Below are positions 51,939-60,520 of a stretch of 64,000 nucleotides of DNA, one piece after another. The notes below the pieces were generated by a model. That model saw nothing but the letters and a program-made list of their open reading frames with translations, was not told the origin of the DNA and did no database searches. Source of the stretch: Microscilla marina ATCC 23134 (lineage in GTDB: Bacteria > Bacteroidota > Bacteroidia > Cytophagales > Microscillaceae); the NCBI RefSeq assembly GCF_000169175.1, contig NZ_AAWS01000004.1, forward strand, positions 62,001 to 126,000, read 5' to 3'. The translations under genes and the position numbers were made by a program. How positions within the stretch are numbered: position 1 is the first letter of the stretch; the number at the start of each line of letters is the position of its first letter.

Positions 51939-52223
51939 AATTGAGTTTCGATTTAAATAATGCTTGTATAAGAAGTGTTTATGATTGGTTAATTACAGCA
52001 CACACTATTTTTTTAGATAAAAAAACAGTGCGCAAAAAGATTGCGCAATGGCAGCTTTACTTTGTAATCAAATAGGGAAGCAAGCGTCAGCAAACAGTCA
52101 AAAACAGACTTAAACCAAAAGGTTACCATATAGGTTACTGTATGGTGTGTATATGGTTTTTTGTGTTGATTATCAGTGTGTTATGTTTTTGACTTGAGTC
52201 CTGCCCGCTTCCTTTTTAACTCC

Positions 52224-52352
52224 GAAGCAGTAGCTCAGTCTGGTTAGAGCGCCAACTTTGTTAGTTTTGGCATTACCCGCAAGGGTCAATTAAAACTTAC
52301 TTCAACTTTTGGGAGTTGGAGGTCGTGGGTTCAAATCCCACCTGCTTCGCCA
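52224..52352 (+). tRNA. tRNA-Pro(TGG)-like gene with ~51-nt insertion in the anticodon loop
   Basis: All conserved arms are present: acceptor GAAGCAG (52224-52230) with CTGCTTC (52342-52348), D-arm GCTC/GAGC, T-arm GTGGG-TTCAAAT-CCCAC, discriminator G and encoded CCA (52350-52352). The anticodon stem is CCAAC (52252-52256) with GTTGG (52315-52319). Between them lie 58 nt instead of 7. Removing about 51 nt leaves the loop TTTGGGA, which has the TGG anticodon and G37 of tRNA-Pro. The insert contains a hairpin (ACCC-GCAA-GGGT) and CAACTTT is repeated at both ends. An alternative pairing GCCAA/TTGGC with the 5' stem side exists. G73 is unusual for tRNA-Pro. Confidence 0.65.
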
Positions 52353-52430
52353 TATTAGGTCAACGGTGGCTTACTTTATTTTTTTACCCGAAAATAGCCA
52401 CCACATTATCTAACTTTTTTTAACAACATT

Positions 52431-54662
52431 ATGAACACATTACTAAAAGTAAGTTTGAGGCAAAAAGCCGTATTTGTGTCCAACACGGTACACCAAACCG
52501 CACTTGCCGAGTTGCGCGAAACCACCTCGGTATTAGTAGCAAACCTGGCCCAACTGGGTTATGGCGTGTCGGAGCCATTGCTAAAAGCCTTGAATCAAAC
52601 CACCCCTACTTTTCAGGCAAACTTGCTGGAGCAGTTTCGTGAGGTGATGAATGTAAATAAAAACTGGATACCTTTGGTAAAAGGTTGGAACGTGCCTACG
52701 GGGGAGTCTATAGTAGACCACATTATGACCTTTTTTGCCAATGTGTTTCAAGCAAAAGGTACGCGTTTGCAATGCGGGCATATCATTCCTGCCGACACCT
52801 TTCCATTGGAGCGTTACAATGGTTGCCCGTTTTGTGGAACACCATTCGAAACGGGTGAAATTGAGCACTATGGACAAGGAAGTAAGCTCAAAATATTGAG
52901 CTTGTGGACAGAAAAAGACGCAGAGAAGTTTTTTGCCAACTTGTTAAAGTCTAAAACAGCTTTAGACGCTACCCAAATGGATAGCCTAAAACTATTGTTG
53001 GCAGAGTTGCCTTTGCCTAAAGCAGACATTGCTATGAAAGAAACCTTGATGGCAGTGATAGATACTTTGGTAGAACTGGAGCATGCAGAAAGAGCACAGG
53101 CTTTGTTTAGCTCACCTACCGATATTATGCGCTATTTGTGGTACAAACATACCGGGTTTTTGCAGTTGGTAGCGCCCAAAACTATAGCCAAGCGCAAAGC
53201 TAAAAACAATGTAAACTTACGCCCAATGCTCGACCAAAGTGCTGAAGTAGGGGGTAAAGCCAAGCAAGCGCTTAAGCTAAAATACATCCGAAAGCAATGC
53301 TTGATGGTGGCTACCTGGTTAAACAACTTGATGTTGCCTGCCGAAAAAGCGTGTGAAATGATGCACCCAAAAAGAGGGATGTGGGTGCGGTTTATCAGGG
53401 CCTTGCGACTGGCAGAGTATAGCAAACGTGAGGGGTTTGACAACCTACGTACTTTGTTAGATGTGTTTTATAACCAACGCTATGAAGTATGGCAGGCAAA
53501 AGTAGACCGTTACCGATTGGCATCGGATGCTGAAAATACTTTAGGCTTACTAAAGCAACGCCCCGGCTTATTTGCCCGTTCGTTGTTTGCCAATATGTTG
53601 TGGTTTGGCAAAGACAAGGTAATAGAGGCGTTTGGTGAGGTAGTAGATCAAGTACCTGCCCGATTGGTATTCACTTTGAACATGTATGCCGACAATTACT
53701 TTGACAGTAAAATGCAACGTACTGTAAAACCATTGGGAGGTATAAGTAAAGCAGTACCGCCTAACAAATTGTTGAGGTTGTATAAACCTAAGCAAATCAG
53801 GGCAATGCAAGACAGCATTCAGGACTTGTGCCTGTTGGCAATGAAAAAACGTTTTGCAGCTATAGAAAACAACCACGAGTCTATGTATATAGATCCTATG
53901 TTGTTTAAGATGCCAGTGTCTATTGGCGATCGTAGCGAAAGTGTGCAAGATTTGCCGTCAGCATTGATGGGAACCCGCTTTGCCTTAGAAGGCAATACTG
54001 TGCGTTTGTTTATGCAATGGGGAGAGGGTTTACCTGCCCAACACCTCGACATGGACCTGAGCTGCTACGTGAGCTATAGCAATAAAGCCGACATTTGCTC
54101 TTATAGTCGTTTGCATACTACGGGTTGCAAGCATAGTGGTGATATTAGAAGCATTCCCGAAAAAGTGGGAACTGCCGAATACATCGACATCAATGTGCCT
54201 GAGTTGAAAAAAGCAGGGGCAAAGTATGTAACATTTACTTGCAATGCTTATAGCAATGGTTCTATCACGCCTAACCTGGTGGTTGGTTGGATGGATAGCA
54301 AAAAACCAATGAAGATTTCGGCAAAAACCGGAGTAGCTTACGATCCTTCTTGCGTGCAGCACCAAGTACGGGTAACCAGTAGTGTGACTAAAGGGTTGGT
54401 GTTTGGGGTATTAGACATAGCCGCCAACGAGATTGTATGGCTTGAAATGCCGTTTGCTGGACAAGTAGTACAGAACATGAACGAAGATGCCGTAAAAGGT
54501 ATTTTGGCAAAACTAGATGCTAAATTGAGTGTGGGTAATTTGCTAAAAGTAAAAGCCGAGGCTCAAGGTTTGGTAATGGTAGAAACTGCTGAAGCCGACG
54601 AAGCATATACCTCAGAGTGGGCAATGGACGTGGCAGCGGTTACTCAGTTGTTGGTAGATTAG
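52431..54662 (+). CDS. RING-like/TerD-like protein (MXAN_6230/SCO0854-type)
   Basis: A 743-residue cytoplasmic protein. A RING-like zinc motif lies near 120-145: CGHIIPADTFPLERYNGCPF, then CGTPFE. A long helical region follows. The C-terminal ~170 residues carry a TerD-like domain: MDLSCYVSYSNKADICSYSR, then KHSGDIRSIPEK and AEYIDINVPELKKAGAKYVT. TerD-family proteins bind calcium and act in stress or conflict systems. The combination matches the prokaryotic RING family named for MXAN_6230/SCO0854, of unknown cellular role. It lies 78 bp after the tRNA-like gene. Confidence 0.72.
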   Translation: MNTLLKVSLRQKAVFVSNTVHQTALAELRETTSVLVANLAQLGYGVSEPLLKALNQTTPTFQANLLEQFREVMNVNKNWIPLVKGWNVPTGESIVDHIMTFFANVFQAKGTRLQCGHIIPADTFPLERYNGCPFCGTPFETGEIEHYGQGSKLKILSLWTEKDAEKFFANLLKSKTALDATQMDSLKLLLAELPLPKADIAMKETLMAVIDTLVELEHAERAQALFSSPTDIMRYLWYKHTGFLQLVAPKTIAKRKAKNNVNLRPMLDQSAEVGGKAKQALKLKYIRKQCLMVATWLNNLMLPAEKACEMMHPKRGMWVRFIRALRLAEYSKREGFDNLRTLLDVFYNQRYEVWQAKVDRYRLASDAENTLGLLKQRPGLFARSLFANMLWFGKDKVIEAFGEVVDQVPARLVFTLNMYADNYFDSKMQRTVKPLGGISKAVPPNKLLRLYKPKQIRAMQDSIQDLCLLAMKKRFAAIENNHESMYIDPMLFKMPVSIGDRSESVQDLPSALMGTRFALEGNTVRLFMQWGEGLPAQHLDMDLSCYVSYSNKADICSYSRLHTTGCKHSGDIRSIPEKVGTAEYIDINVPELKKAGAKYVTFTCNAYSNGSITPNLVVGWMDSKKPMKISAKTGVAYDPSCVQHQVRVTSSVTKGLVFGVLDIAANEIVWLEMPFAGQVVQNMNEDAVKGILAKLDAKLSVGNLLKVKAEAQGLVMVETAEADEAYTSEWAMDVAAVTQLLVD

Positions 54663-54990
54663 TAGTAATTGAGCGGTAAGCTATTAGCTACAAGCAACAA
54701 GTTGTCCATGCCTATTTCATATAAAGAGTTCTTCTTGAATAAGGAGGGCTCTTTTTTTATGGGCACAAGAGCAAATTGTATTTGGTGAATTATTCGTCGC
54801 TAAAAAATATTACATTTGCTTTTCTGTATGCCAGCATTTTTTGTATCTATACTCATTAATTAGTTTATAAACCTGGAATGGCTAGTGTGTTTAGGGAGCA
54901 ACCAGTAAATAAAATGCGTATACTATTTGTTGGTTGCTCCCTTAAATCGCAAGTGAAAGCCAACAGCTTGTAGAAGCTATCAACTATGGT

Positions 54991-55045
54991 CTTCCATCTA
55001 CCGATTTTATAAGTGTTTAAAAATCAATATATTATAAAATAGATA
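54991..55045 (+). repeat. Dispersed repeat, copy 2
   Basis: CTTCCATCTACCGATTTTAT and following AAAAATCAATATATTATAAA match 9250-9310 (opposite strand) and 57893-57945. The preceding AAGCTATCAACTATGG is also shared with copy 1. The gap 54663-55116 otherwise shows a weak hairpin (AAGAGTTCTTCTT) and no gene. Confidence 0.6.
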
Positions 55046-55116
55046 GTATGCCTGCAAACCAGCCTAAAGCCCTTAGCTTTAGGCTGTAGAAGCTATCGAC
55101 TATTAACTAAATCATT

Positions 55117-55821
55117 GTGAAAAATAAATTTGAAGATTTGGGAGGTGAGTTTGTGCTACCTGCCGAAAAAATTGCCGAAAAACTAAATAACATCAAAGCC
55201 TTTGTTTTTGACTGGGATGGGGTGTTTAGCTTGGGGGCAAAAGGCGTGGGCGTGTCCAGCTCGTTTACTGAAGCCGACTCTATGGGTACCAACATGCTAC
55301 GCTATAGCCACTGGCGCAAACATGAGCATACCCCTTTGGCAATGGCGATCATCACGGGCGCCAGCAACCCTACTGCAATACAGTTTGCCCAGCGCGAACA
55401 TTTTTACGCAGTTTATTCCAGCATTCATGACAAAAGCAAGGCCATTGAGCACTTTTGCCTGCTCAATCACATTGCCCCTGAACAAGTAGCTTGTTGTTTC
55501 GACGATGTCAACGATTTCCCGATGGCACGTATTTGTGGGTTGCGTTTTATGGTGCGTCGTGCCGCCAGCCCTTTGTTGCTTGACTTTGCCCGCGAACACC
55601 AACTTTGCGACTACATTACAGGCAGCCAGAGCGGTCAGTTTGCTGTACGCGAAATTACCGACTTGGTCATGGGCATGCACAATGTGTACAAAGACGTGAT
55701 TTCTTCGCGCATTGCCTACGATGAGGACTATCAGGCATATTTTAAAAACCGGCAAACCCGCGAAACAGTGTTTTTTACCAATGACGAACAGCGTGAAATT
55801 GTACCTATGACATATCCATAG
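55117..55821 (+). CDS. HAD-superfamily phosphatase, KdsC-like
   Basis: A 234-residue HAD hydrolase. The nucleophile motif is FVFDWDGVF (D-W-D-G, where KdsC has D-V-D-G), motif II is the Ser/Thr-like IITGASNP, and motif IV is CFDDVNDFPM. The core resembles 3-deoxy-octulosonate-8-phosphate phosphatase, but the C-terminal ~60 residues are longer than in KdsC. Starts at GTG 55117 without a Shine-Dalgarno. The 3' end overlaps the convergent ADP-ribosylglycohydrolase gene by 17 bp. Confidence 0.78.
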   Translation: MKNKFEDLGGEFVLPAEKIAEKLNNIKAFVFDWDGVFSLGAKGVGVSSSFTEADSMGTNMLRYSHWRKHEHTPLAMAIITGASNPTAIQFAQREHFYAVYSSIHDKSKAIEHFCLLNHIAPEQVACCFDDVNDFPMARICGLRFMVRRAASPLLLDFAREHQLCDYITGSQSGQFAVREITDLVMGMHNVYKDVISSRIAYDEDYQAYFKNRQTRETVFFTNDEQREIVPMTYP

Positions 55822-56749
55822 CACTGATGAGTTGCTTGACCTGATCGAGCAACCAATCCTTCTTTGCCAGTCCGTTGAGCCATCTTTGCGGAATATTTTC
55901 ATACCCAAAACGGGCGCCCAGCACTGCCCCAGCTATTGCTGCATTGGTGTCAGCATCGCCTCCCTCATGAATAATTTTAGAGATGCCTTTTTCAAAAGAA
56001 GAAGAGTACTGAAGCGCCCACCAGGCACAACCCAGTGCTTTGAGAGTGTAGCCAATGCTGGCTTTATCTTCCAGTGCAAGCACGGCAATATCGGGGCGTA
56101 CATGGGCAGTGAGGTATTCGCGAATACGGGCATCGTAGCGGTCACCTTCCTGTAGCATTTCTTCCATAAAATCATCATTTATTATTTGCCCCTGCAGCAA
56201 ACGGCTAATCATGAGGCACAACATCACACAAGAGCCCACGCAGCGTGGGTCATAGTGGGTGATCTTGCACACCTTTTCGGCGTTAAGTCTTATTTTTTCG
56301 GGATTGTTGTACTCCCATATCCCCAGCACCGAAGTACGCATAAGAGCGCCATTGGCAGCAGCATATTTTTTTGACTTAAGCCAGTATTCTTCAGCGGCTT
56401 TGTGGGGATTGTTCATAAACAGGGGTGAACCTATGACAGTATATATGGTGCGTCCAGTGCCTCGCCCGTCGTTGTGTGCCCAATCTACAATAGTAAGCCC
56501 AATGTCTTTAATATCAATTCTTTTATTGGCAAGCAAACTGTCTAAAATGCACAACATCTGATGGGTGTCATCTGTCCACTCGCCCAGCTGCCAACGGCTA
56601 CGGTGCTTATCCTGTACAATTTGCTTGTAATCGGTGAGCCCATTAGGGTAATGATGTTGCACCATTGCCTTAGACATAAACTCAGTACCCAAGCCTATAG
56701 CATCGCCTACGGCGTTGCCAAAAATAACTCCTTTGATTTTATCTTCCAT
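55805..56749 (-). CDS. ADP-ribosylglycohydrolase family protein
   Basis: A 314-residue protein of the ARH/DraG family, which removes ADP-ribose from arginine or other acceptors. Magnesium-site motifs are visible: GDAIGLGTEFMSK near the start, EWTDDTHQMLCILDSLL (about 57-73), and HEGGDADTNAAIAGAVLGAR near 260. All are intact. Substrate not decided. 35 bp downstream of the MBL hydrolase gene, same strand. Confidence 0.88.
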   Translation of the reverse strand: MEDKIKGVIFGNAVGDAIGLGTEFMSKAMVQHHYPNGLTDYKQIVQDKHRSRWQLGEWTDDTHQMLCILDSLLANKRIDIKDIGLTIVDWAHNDGRGTGRTIYTVIGSPLFMNNPHKAAEEYWLKSKKYAAANGALMRTSVLGIWEYNNPEKIRLNAEKVCKITHYDPRCVGSCVMLCLMISRLLQGQIINDDFMEEMLQEGDRYDARIREYLTAHVRPDIAVLALEDKASIGYTLKALGCAWWALQYSSSFEKGISKIIHEGGDADTNAAIAGAVLGARFGYENIPQRWLNGLAKKDWLLDQVKQLISAMDMS

Positions 56750-56784
56750 AGTTCTAAAATAAGAGATTTTATAGATACTTGGAG

Positions 56785-57750
56785 CTAAACTGCAAAATAT
56801 TTGATCCCTTGATCAGTTTTTTCAGCTTTGATTAAATCCTCACTTGCCAGCAAGTCTAAATAGCCCACCAGCATAGGCAAAGCTGGGATGTTAAAATTGG
56901 TACCATAGAGTTTTTCTAACAATGCCATAAAATCATGTGTACCTGCCTTGATGTGCTTCAGGCACTCAGTTTTGCGTTGGGTTATTCGGTTCAGTTGTTT
57001 GGTAATTACCTCTCGGTGGTTGTCAAAAGGGGTATAGTGCCCAGGGTATACTGTGCTTACTTCCAGTTGGGCAAACTTTTGGTAAGAAGCAATCATTTGG
57101 TGCAGGCTCTTTTCTCTTTGGTAAGGAGGTTCAAGGGTAACATCAATCACCGGGGTGGGTGTAACTGCCAGTAGCATGTCTGCTGAGAGCAACTGTTGGG
57201 TGTTGGGTTGGTAAAAGCAGGTTTGGTGGTTGCAATGTCCGGGAGCATAGATTACTTGCCATTCATGTTGGCCAAAATGCAGTGTTTCGTCTTTTGTGAA
57301 TTTTCGTATTTTCTCTGGAGGAATGTCACCCCAGGCAGCAGCCATCAACTTATAAGCACTATTGAACATTTGCTGTAAAGGCGACCCTTCCAGTTGAGGG
57401 AAAAGCTTTAGGTATTCCTGAATTACCCCTTGCCTTATTTCGTTCATGCCTTGTGGGTTGGTTGCCCAGTTGTAGGCATACTCCGATACCCATATTTCAG
57501 TTTTGTTACTTTCTTTAGCTATTTTGCCTGCCATGCCTATATGGTCTACGTGGGCATGGGTAACAATCACTTTGGCAAGATCGTTTATGTGAAGGTGATG
57601 TGCAGCTAAAGCCTTATTGAGTGTTTTCCACGATTGTTCGGTTTGTTCTCCACAGTCAATCAACACAGGTTCGGGTTTCAGAAACAAGTAAGCGTTTACT
57701 GTGTTCATTCCAAACAAAGTGGGCAGTTCTATACGTATAGGTGTGTGCAT
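56785..57750 (-). CDS. MBL-fold metallo-hydrolase
   Basis: A 321-residue protein of the metallo-beta-lactamase fold. Metal ligands: HAHVDHIG (H-x-H-x-D-H) at about 65-72, APGHCNHQTCF, SADM and TVYPGHYTPF. A C-terminal extension of ~90 residues is helical, like hydroxyacylglutathione-hydrolase-type or ribonuclease-Z-like members with winged helix ends. Substrate unknown. Followed by the ADP-ribosylglycohydrolase gene. Confidence 0.87.
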   Translation of the reverse strand: MHTPIRIELPTLFGMNTVNAYLFLKPEPVLIDCGEQTEQSWKTLNKALAAHHLHINDLAKVIVTHAHVDHIGMAGKIAKESNKTEIWVSEYAYNWATNPQGMNEIRQGVIQEYLKLFPQLEGSPLQQMFNSAYKLMAAAWGDIPPEKIRKFTKDETLHFGQHEWQVIYAPGHCNHQTCFYQPNTQQLLSADMLLAVTPTPVIDVTLEPPYQREKSLHQMIASYQKFAQLEVSTVYPGHYTPFDNHREVITKQLNRITQRKTECLKHIKAGTHDFMALLEKLYGTNFNIPALPMLVGYLDLLASEDLIKAEKTDQGIKYFAV

Positions 57751-58256
57751 TTTTTATAGTTTTAATTCTTGCGCAAGGCGTGAAATATAGTTTACCCTGA
57801 GTTAATAAACAAAAACCTGTAGTGAGGAACCCTAACCTGGGCTTGTTGCTTAAAGCAATGATCTAAGGACTGAATACTTGTCTCTGTAAAGGTTTTCATC
57901 TACGGATTTTATAAATTGTTAAAAATCAATGTGTTGTAAAGCCCATAGTTGCTTGTAAACCGAATCTGTAGCTTGCTATGATAAGCTCAATGCAGTTAAA
58001 TAGGGGTGTACTTGTGGCTTGTCGCTTAAAGCATAGGTATGCATTGGCATCTAAAGACTTGCCTCTATAGAGGCTTTTGACTCCAGACCAATGTTGTTTC
58101 CTTAAGGATTGAGCATTAAAAAAACAGACGCGTGAGCCATCTGCGACAGGCTAATAATGAGAGCTTTGCTCCACTCCGCCGCACGGAGAAGCTAAAAGCG
58201 TTGTTAAGGAAGCAGTATTGGACTCCAGACTATTAACTTTTAAAGTGTTAGTGTAT
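57751..58256. other. Gene-free stretch with repeat copy 3
   Basis: No open frame. 57893-57945 is a third copy of the dispersed repeat (TCTACGGATTTTATAAATTG, then AAAAATCAATGTGTTGTAAA). Near 58094 and 58203 TTTCCTTAA and TTAAGGAA form inverted arms around a small internal segment. The promoter of the NlpC/P60 gene should lie at the right end. Confidence 0.5.
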
Positions 58257-59123
58257 ATGAAAAAAAACTTTTTATTCAGCGTTTTGGCGTTGTTAATGAC
58301 AGTGCAGGTGTATGCACTCGACTATGGTATATGTGCCCAAAGCGTAGTAGCAGTGCGCAAAACTACCTCCGCTAAAAGCGAGCAGGTAACCCAGTTGGTA
58401 TTTGGCGATGCTTATAAAGTATTGAAGTGGTCGCCCAATAAAAAATGGGCATATATTGAAAACTCTTACGACAATTACCACGGTTGGATTGAGGTAGCAT
58501 CGGTGTTTAGGGTATCTAAAGATTACTTTACCGACTATCATAAAAATGCTCACCCAGTAGTAGCCGAAAAACTGGGGGTGGTAAAGTTTAAAGGTGAAAA
58601 AATCCCTGTATCTTTGGGTTCTACCTTGCCTTTTTACAAAAAAGGAGAAATAAAGCTAGGCAACGAAATAGCCCGTTATGTGGGCAAAGCCAGCGATATT
58701 ACCAACAAACAAAGCAAAGAGAAAATAATCAAGACTGCCGAAAAACTCTTGAAGATTCCTTACTTGTGGGGAGGCAAAGGTAAACAAGGCTACGATTGCT
58801 CTGGCTTTGCGCAAATGGTGTTTAAAACCAATGGCTATATTTTACCCCGCGACTCGTACCAACAAGCCGAAAAAGGTAAAACAGTATCTTTGGCAGAAGC
58901 TCAACCGGGCGATTTGGTGTTTTTTCAGCGCAAGCCCCAATACATAGAAAAAAACGGCCGGGTAGTGCATGTAGGTATTGTCTACGAAAACAAAAACAAA
59001 CAATTAAAAGTCATTCATTCGGCAGGCATGGTGCGAATCAACAAGCTTGATAAAACAGGTTTGTACCGCGACGACTTGGGCAAGTATTCTCACTACTTTA
59101 AGTTTATTAAACGCCTAGAGTAG
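58257..59123 (+). CDS. Exported SH3b-NlpC/P60 cell-wall peptidase
   Basis: A 288-residue protein. ATG 58257 is chosen because it gives a clear signal peptide (MKKNFLFSVLALLMTVQVYA); an upstream ATG at 58218 would bury it. An SH3b domain lies at about 25-90 (AVRKTTSAKSEQVTQLVFGD, YHGWIEVAS). The NlpC/P60 domain follows: LLKIPYLWGGKGKQGYDCSG with Cys181, VVHVGIVYEN with His238, and a third polar residue at KVIHSAG. It cleaves within peptidoglycan stem peptides, between gamma-D-Glu and meso-DAP in typical members. Confidence 0.88.
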   Translation: MKKNFLFSVLALLMTVQVYALDYGICAQSVVAVRKTTSAKSEQVTQLVFGDAYKVLKWSPNKKWAYIENSYDNYHGWIEVASVFRVSKDYFTDYHKNAHPVVAEKLGVVKFKGEKIPVSLGSTLPFYKKGEIKLGNEIARYVGKASDITNKQSKEKIIKTAEKLLKIPYLWGGKGKQGYDCSGFAQMVFKTNGYILPRDSYQQAEKGKTVSLAEAQPGDLVFFQRKPQYIEKNGRVVHVGIVYENKNKQLKVIHSAGMVRINKLDKTGLYRDDLGKYSHYFKFIKRLE

Positions 59124-59272
59124 TTGGAAGCCCCAACAGGGTTTTAGGGACTAGGTGCTCTAGGTACACCTTCTTCCATAAGTAGCTAACAAATTCATAG
59201 TGTGCTTATTTTCAGTTGATTATGAGTCTATTAGTTAAAAGAAATGGCAGGGGCAAGCCTTAGGCGACAAGT

Positions 59273-59303
59273 CCTTAGATACCGATACATATCGGTGCTA
59301 AGC
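59273..59303. repeat. Short palindromic repeat, second copy
   Basis: CCTTAGATACCGATACATAT followed by CGGTGCTAAG repeats 9194-9220 (one or two changes). The palindrome is ACCGAT-N4-ATCGGT. The surrounding 59124-59394 shows no gene. Confidence 0.5.
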
Positions 59304-59394
59304 CTTGTCTATCAGCAACTAACAAACGTATAAGTTGCTGGTAGTTTTGTCATTGCTTGCATAAAGTTAAAAGCCTTGATTTGTGTTAGGGCTT

Positions 59395-59652
59395 TTAGTA
59401 CTTTAGGAGGCACCTTGTTTTGCTGCAATACCTTAAGTACTTCATCATTATGCAGCAAAATTGTGGCAACTCAAAAATAGAAGCCTGTAAATGATTTTTG
59501 ACTGGTTCTGCAGGCTTTGTAGATGCTCTAATGGAGTTGTTGGCATTGAATATATACGCTGCTAAATGAACTCGTAAGCTCTTGGTAAAAAAGTGAATAA
59601 ACTCAGGCACATTTGCCTCTTGTGCCTCCAGATTTAATTCTTTAACTTGCAT
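59395..59652 (-). CDS. Possible small hypothetical protein
   Basis: An 85-residue open frame starting MQVKELNLEAQEANVPEFIH. The first ~65 residues look protein-like (helical, then ASTKPAEPVKNHLQASIFEL), but the C-terminus (RYCSKTRCLLKY) looks random. No family recognised. It may be the 5' part of a broken gene or chance. Confidence 0.3.
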   Translation of the reverse strand: MQVKELNLEAQEANVPEFIHFFTKSLRVHLAAYIFNANNSIRASTKPAEPVKNHLQASIFELPQFCCIMMKYLRYCSKTRCLLKY

Positions 59653-59815
59653 TTAGGTTAAATGGTTAATATGATCTCTCTCTTAAGGGAGTTGTCGAAA
59701 ACTCAACCTCTTGGGCTGCTTTTCAGCTTGAAAAGCTCAATAAACACAAAGAGCAATAAAACCAAAATCAAGTATTTTGCTTGATAGTCAATAATTTAAA
59801 CTTGTGCCGTGTCTT

Positions 59816-60289
59816 ATGATTGTCTCCCTTACTCGTCATCACGCTACCCAATCTATTCCTTATGAGTTGTTACTTTTGGCAGATCCCTACCAAAGCAAAA
59901 TAGACGAGTACCTGTCTTATAGCAAACTATACATTGCCTATACCTCAGCAGGCGATAGGGTAGGAGCCTGTGTAGTAACCGATTTGTCCAAAAATGCTTG
60001 GGAGATACTTAACCTTGCGGTAGAAGAAGCCTGCCAGCGCCAAGGGGTTGGCAAGCAAATTATTACACAAATAGTGCATTTGGCACAAACCCAACATATA
60101 CAAAAGTTATGGGTGGCTACAGGCAACTCCAGCATAGGGCAGTTGGTTTTTTATCAGAAGAGTGGCTTTGAGATGCACACCATTGTTCCCAATTATTTCA
60201 TTGATCATTACCCCGAAGAAATTGTAGAAAACGGCATTGTATGTAAACATCAAGTAAGGTTGGTGTATTGTTTAAGCAAAAACCAGTGA
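59816..60289 (+). CDS. GNAT-family acetyltransferase
   Basis: A 157-residue N-acetyltransferase. ATG 59816 (MIVSLTRHHATQ) fits the domain start. The acetyl-CoA-binding loop is in EEACQRQGVGKQIITQIVHL (Q-x-x-G-x-G), preceded by the beta4 strand EILNLAV; LWVATGNSSIGQLVFYQKSGFE is the following conserved part. Substrate unknown. Codon use is like the surrounding chromosome. Confidence 0.82.
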   Translation: MIVSLTRHHATQSIPYELLLLADPYQSKIDEYLSYSKLYIAYTSAGDRVGACVVTDLSKNAWEILNLAVEEACQRQGVGKQIITQIVHLAQTQHIQKLWVATGNSSIGQLVFYQKSGFEMHTIVPNYFIDHYPEEIVENGIVCKHQVRLVYCLSKNQ

Positions 60290-60520
60290 GCAGGCAGTTT
60301 TGAGTACTTACCTTCTTCTCATTTTTACCCATCAAAAAAAGCTGCTTTATAGCATTCCTGTGGGTTGGCTCTATTACTTGGTCATCTTCTCGTTTTACCA
60401 ATATTAAAAAGTGCCGTTTTGTAAACAATCAGGTAATAAAACTATAGTGCCATTTTGTAAATTGAGGGTTATTTATTTGTTTTACAGGCGTATACAACAC
60501 TTCAATAAAACACACCAATT

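Noticed and set aside
52257-52314. Group I intron in the tRNA
   Set aside because: About 51 nt is far too short for a group I intron core and no such structure is visible.
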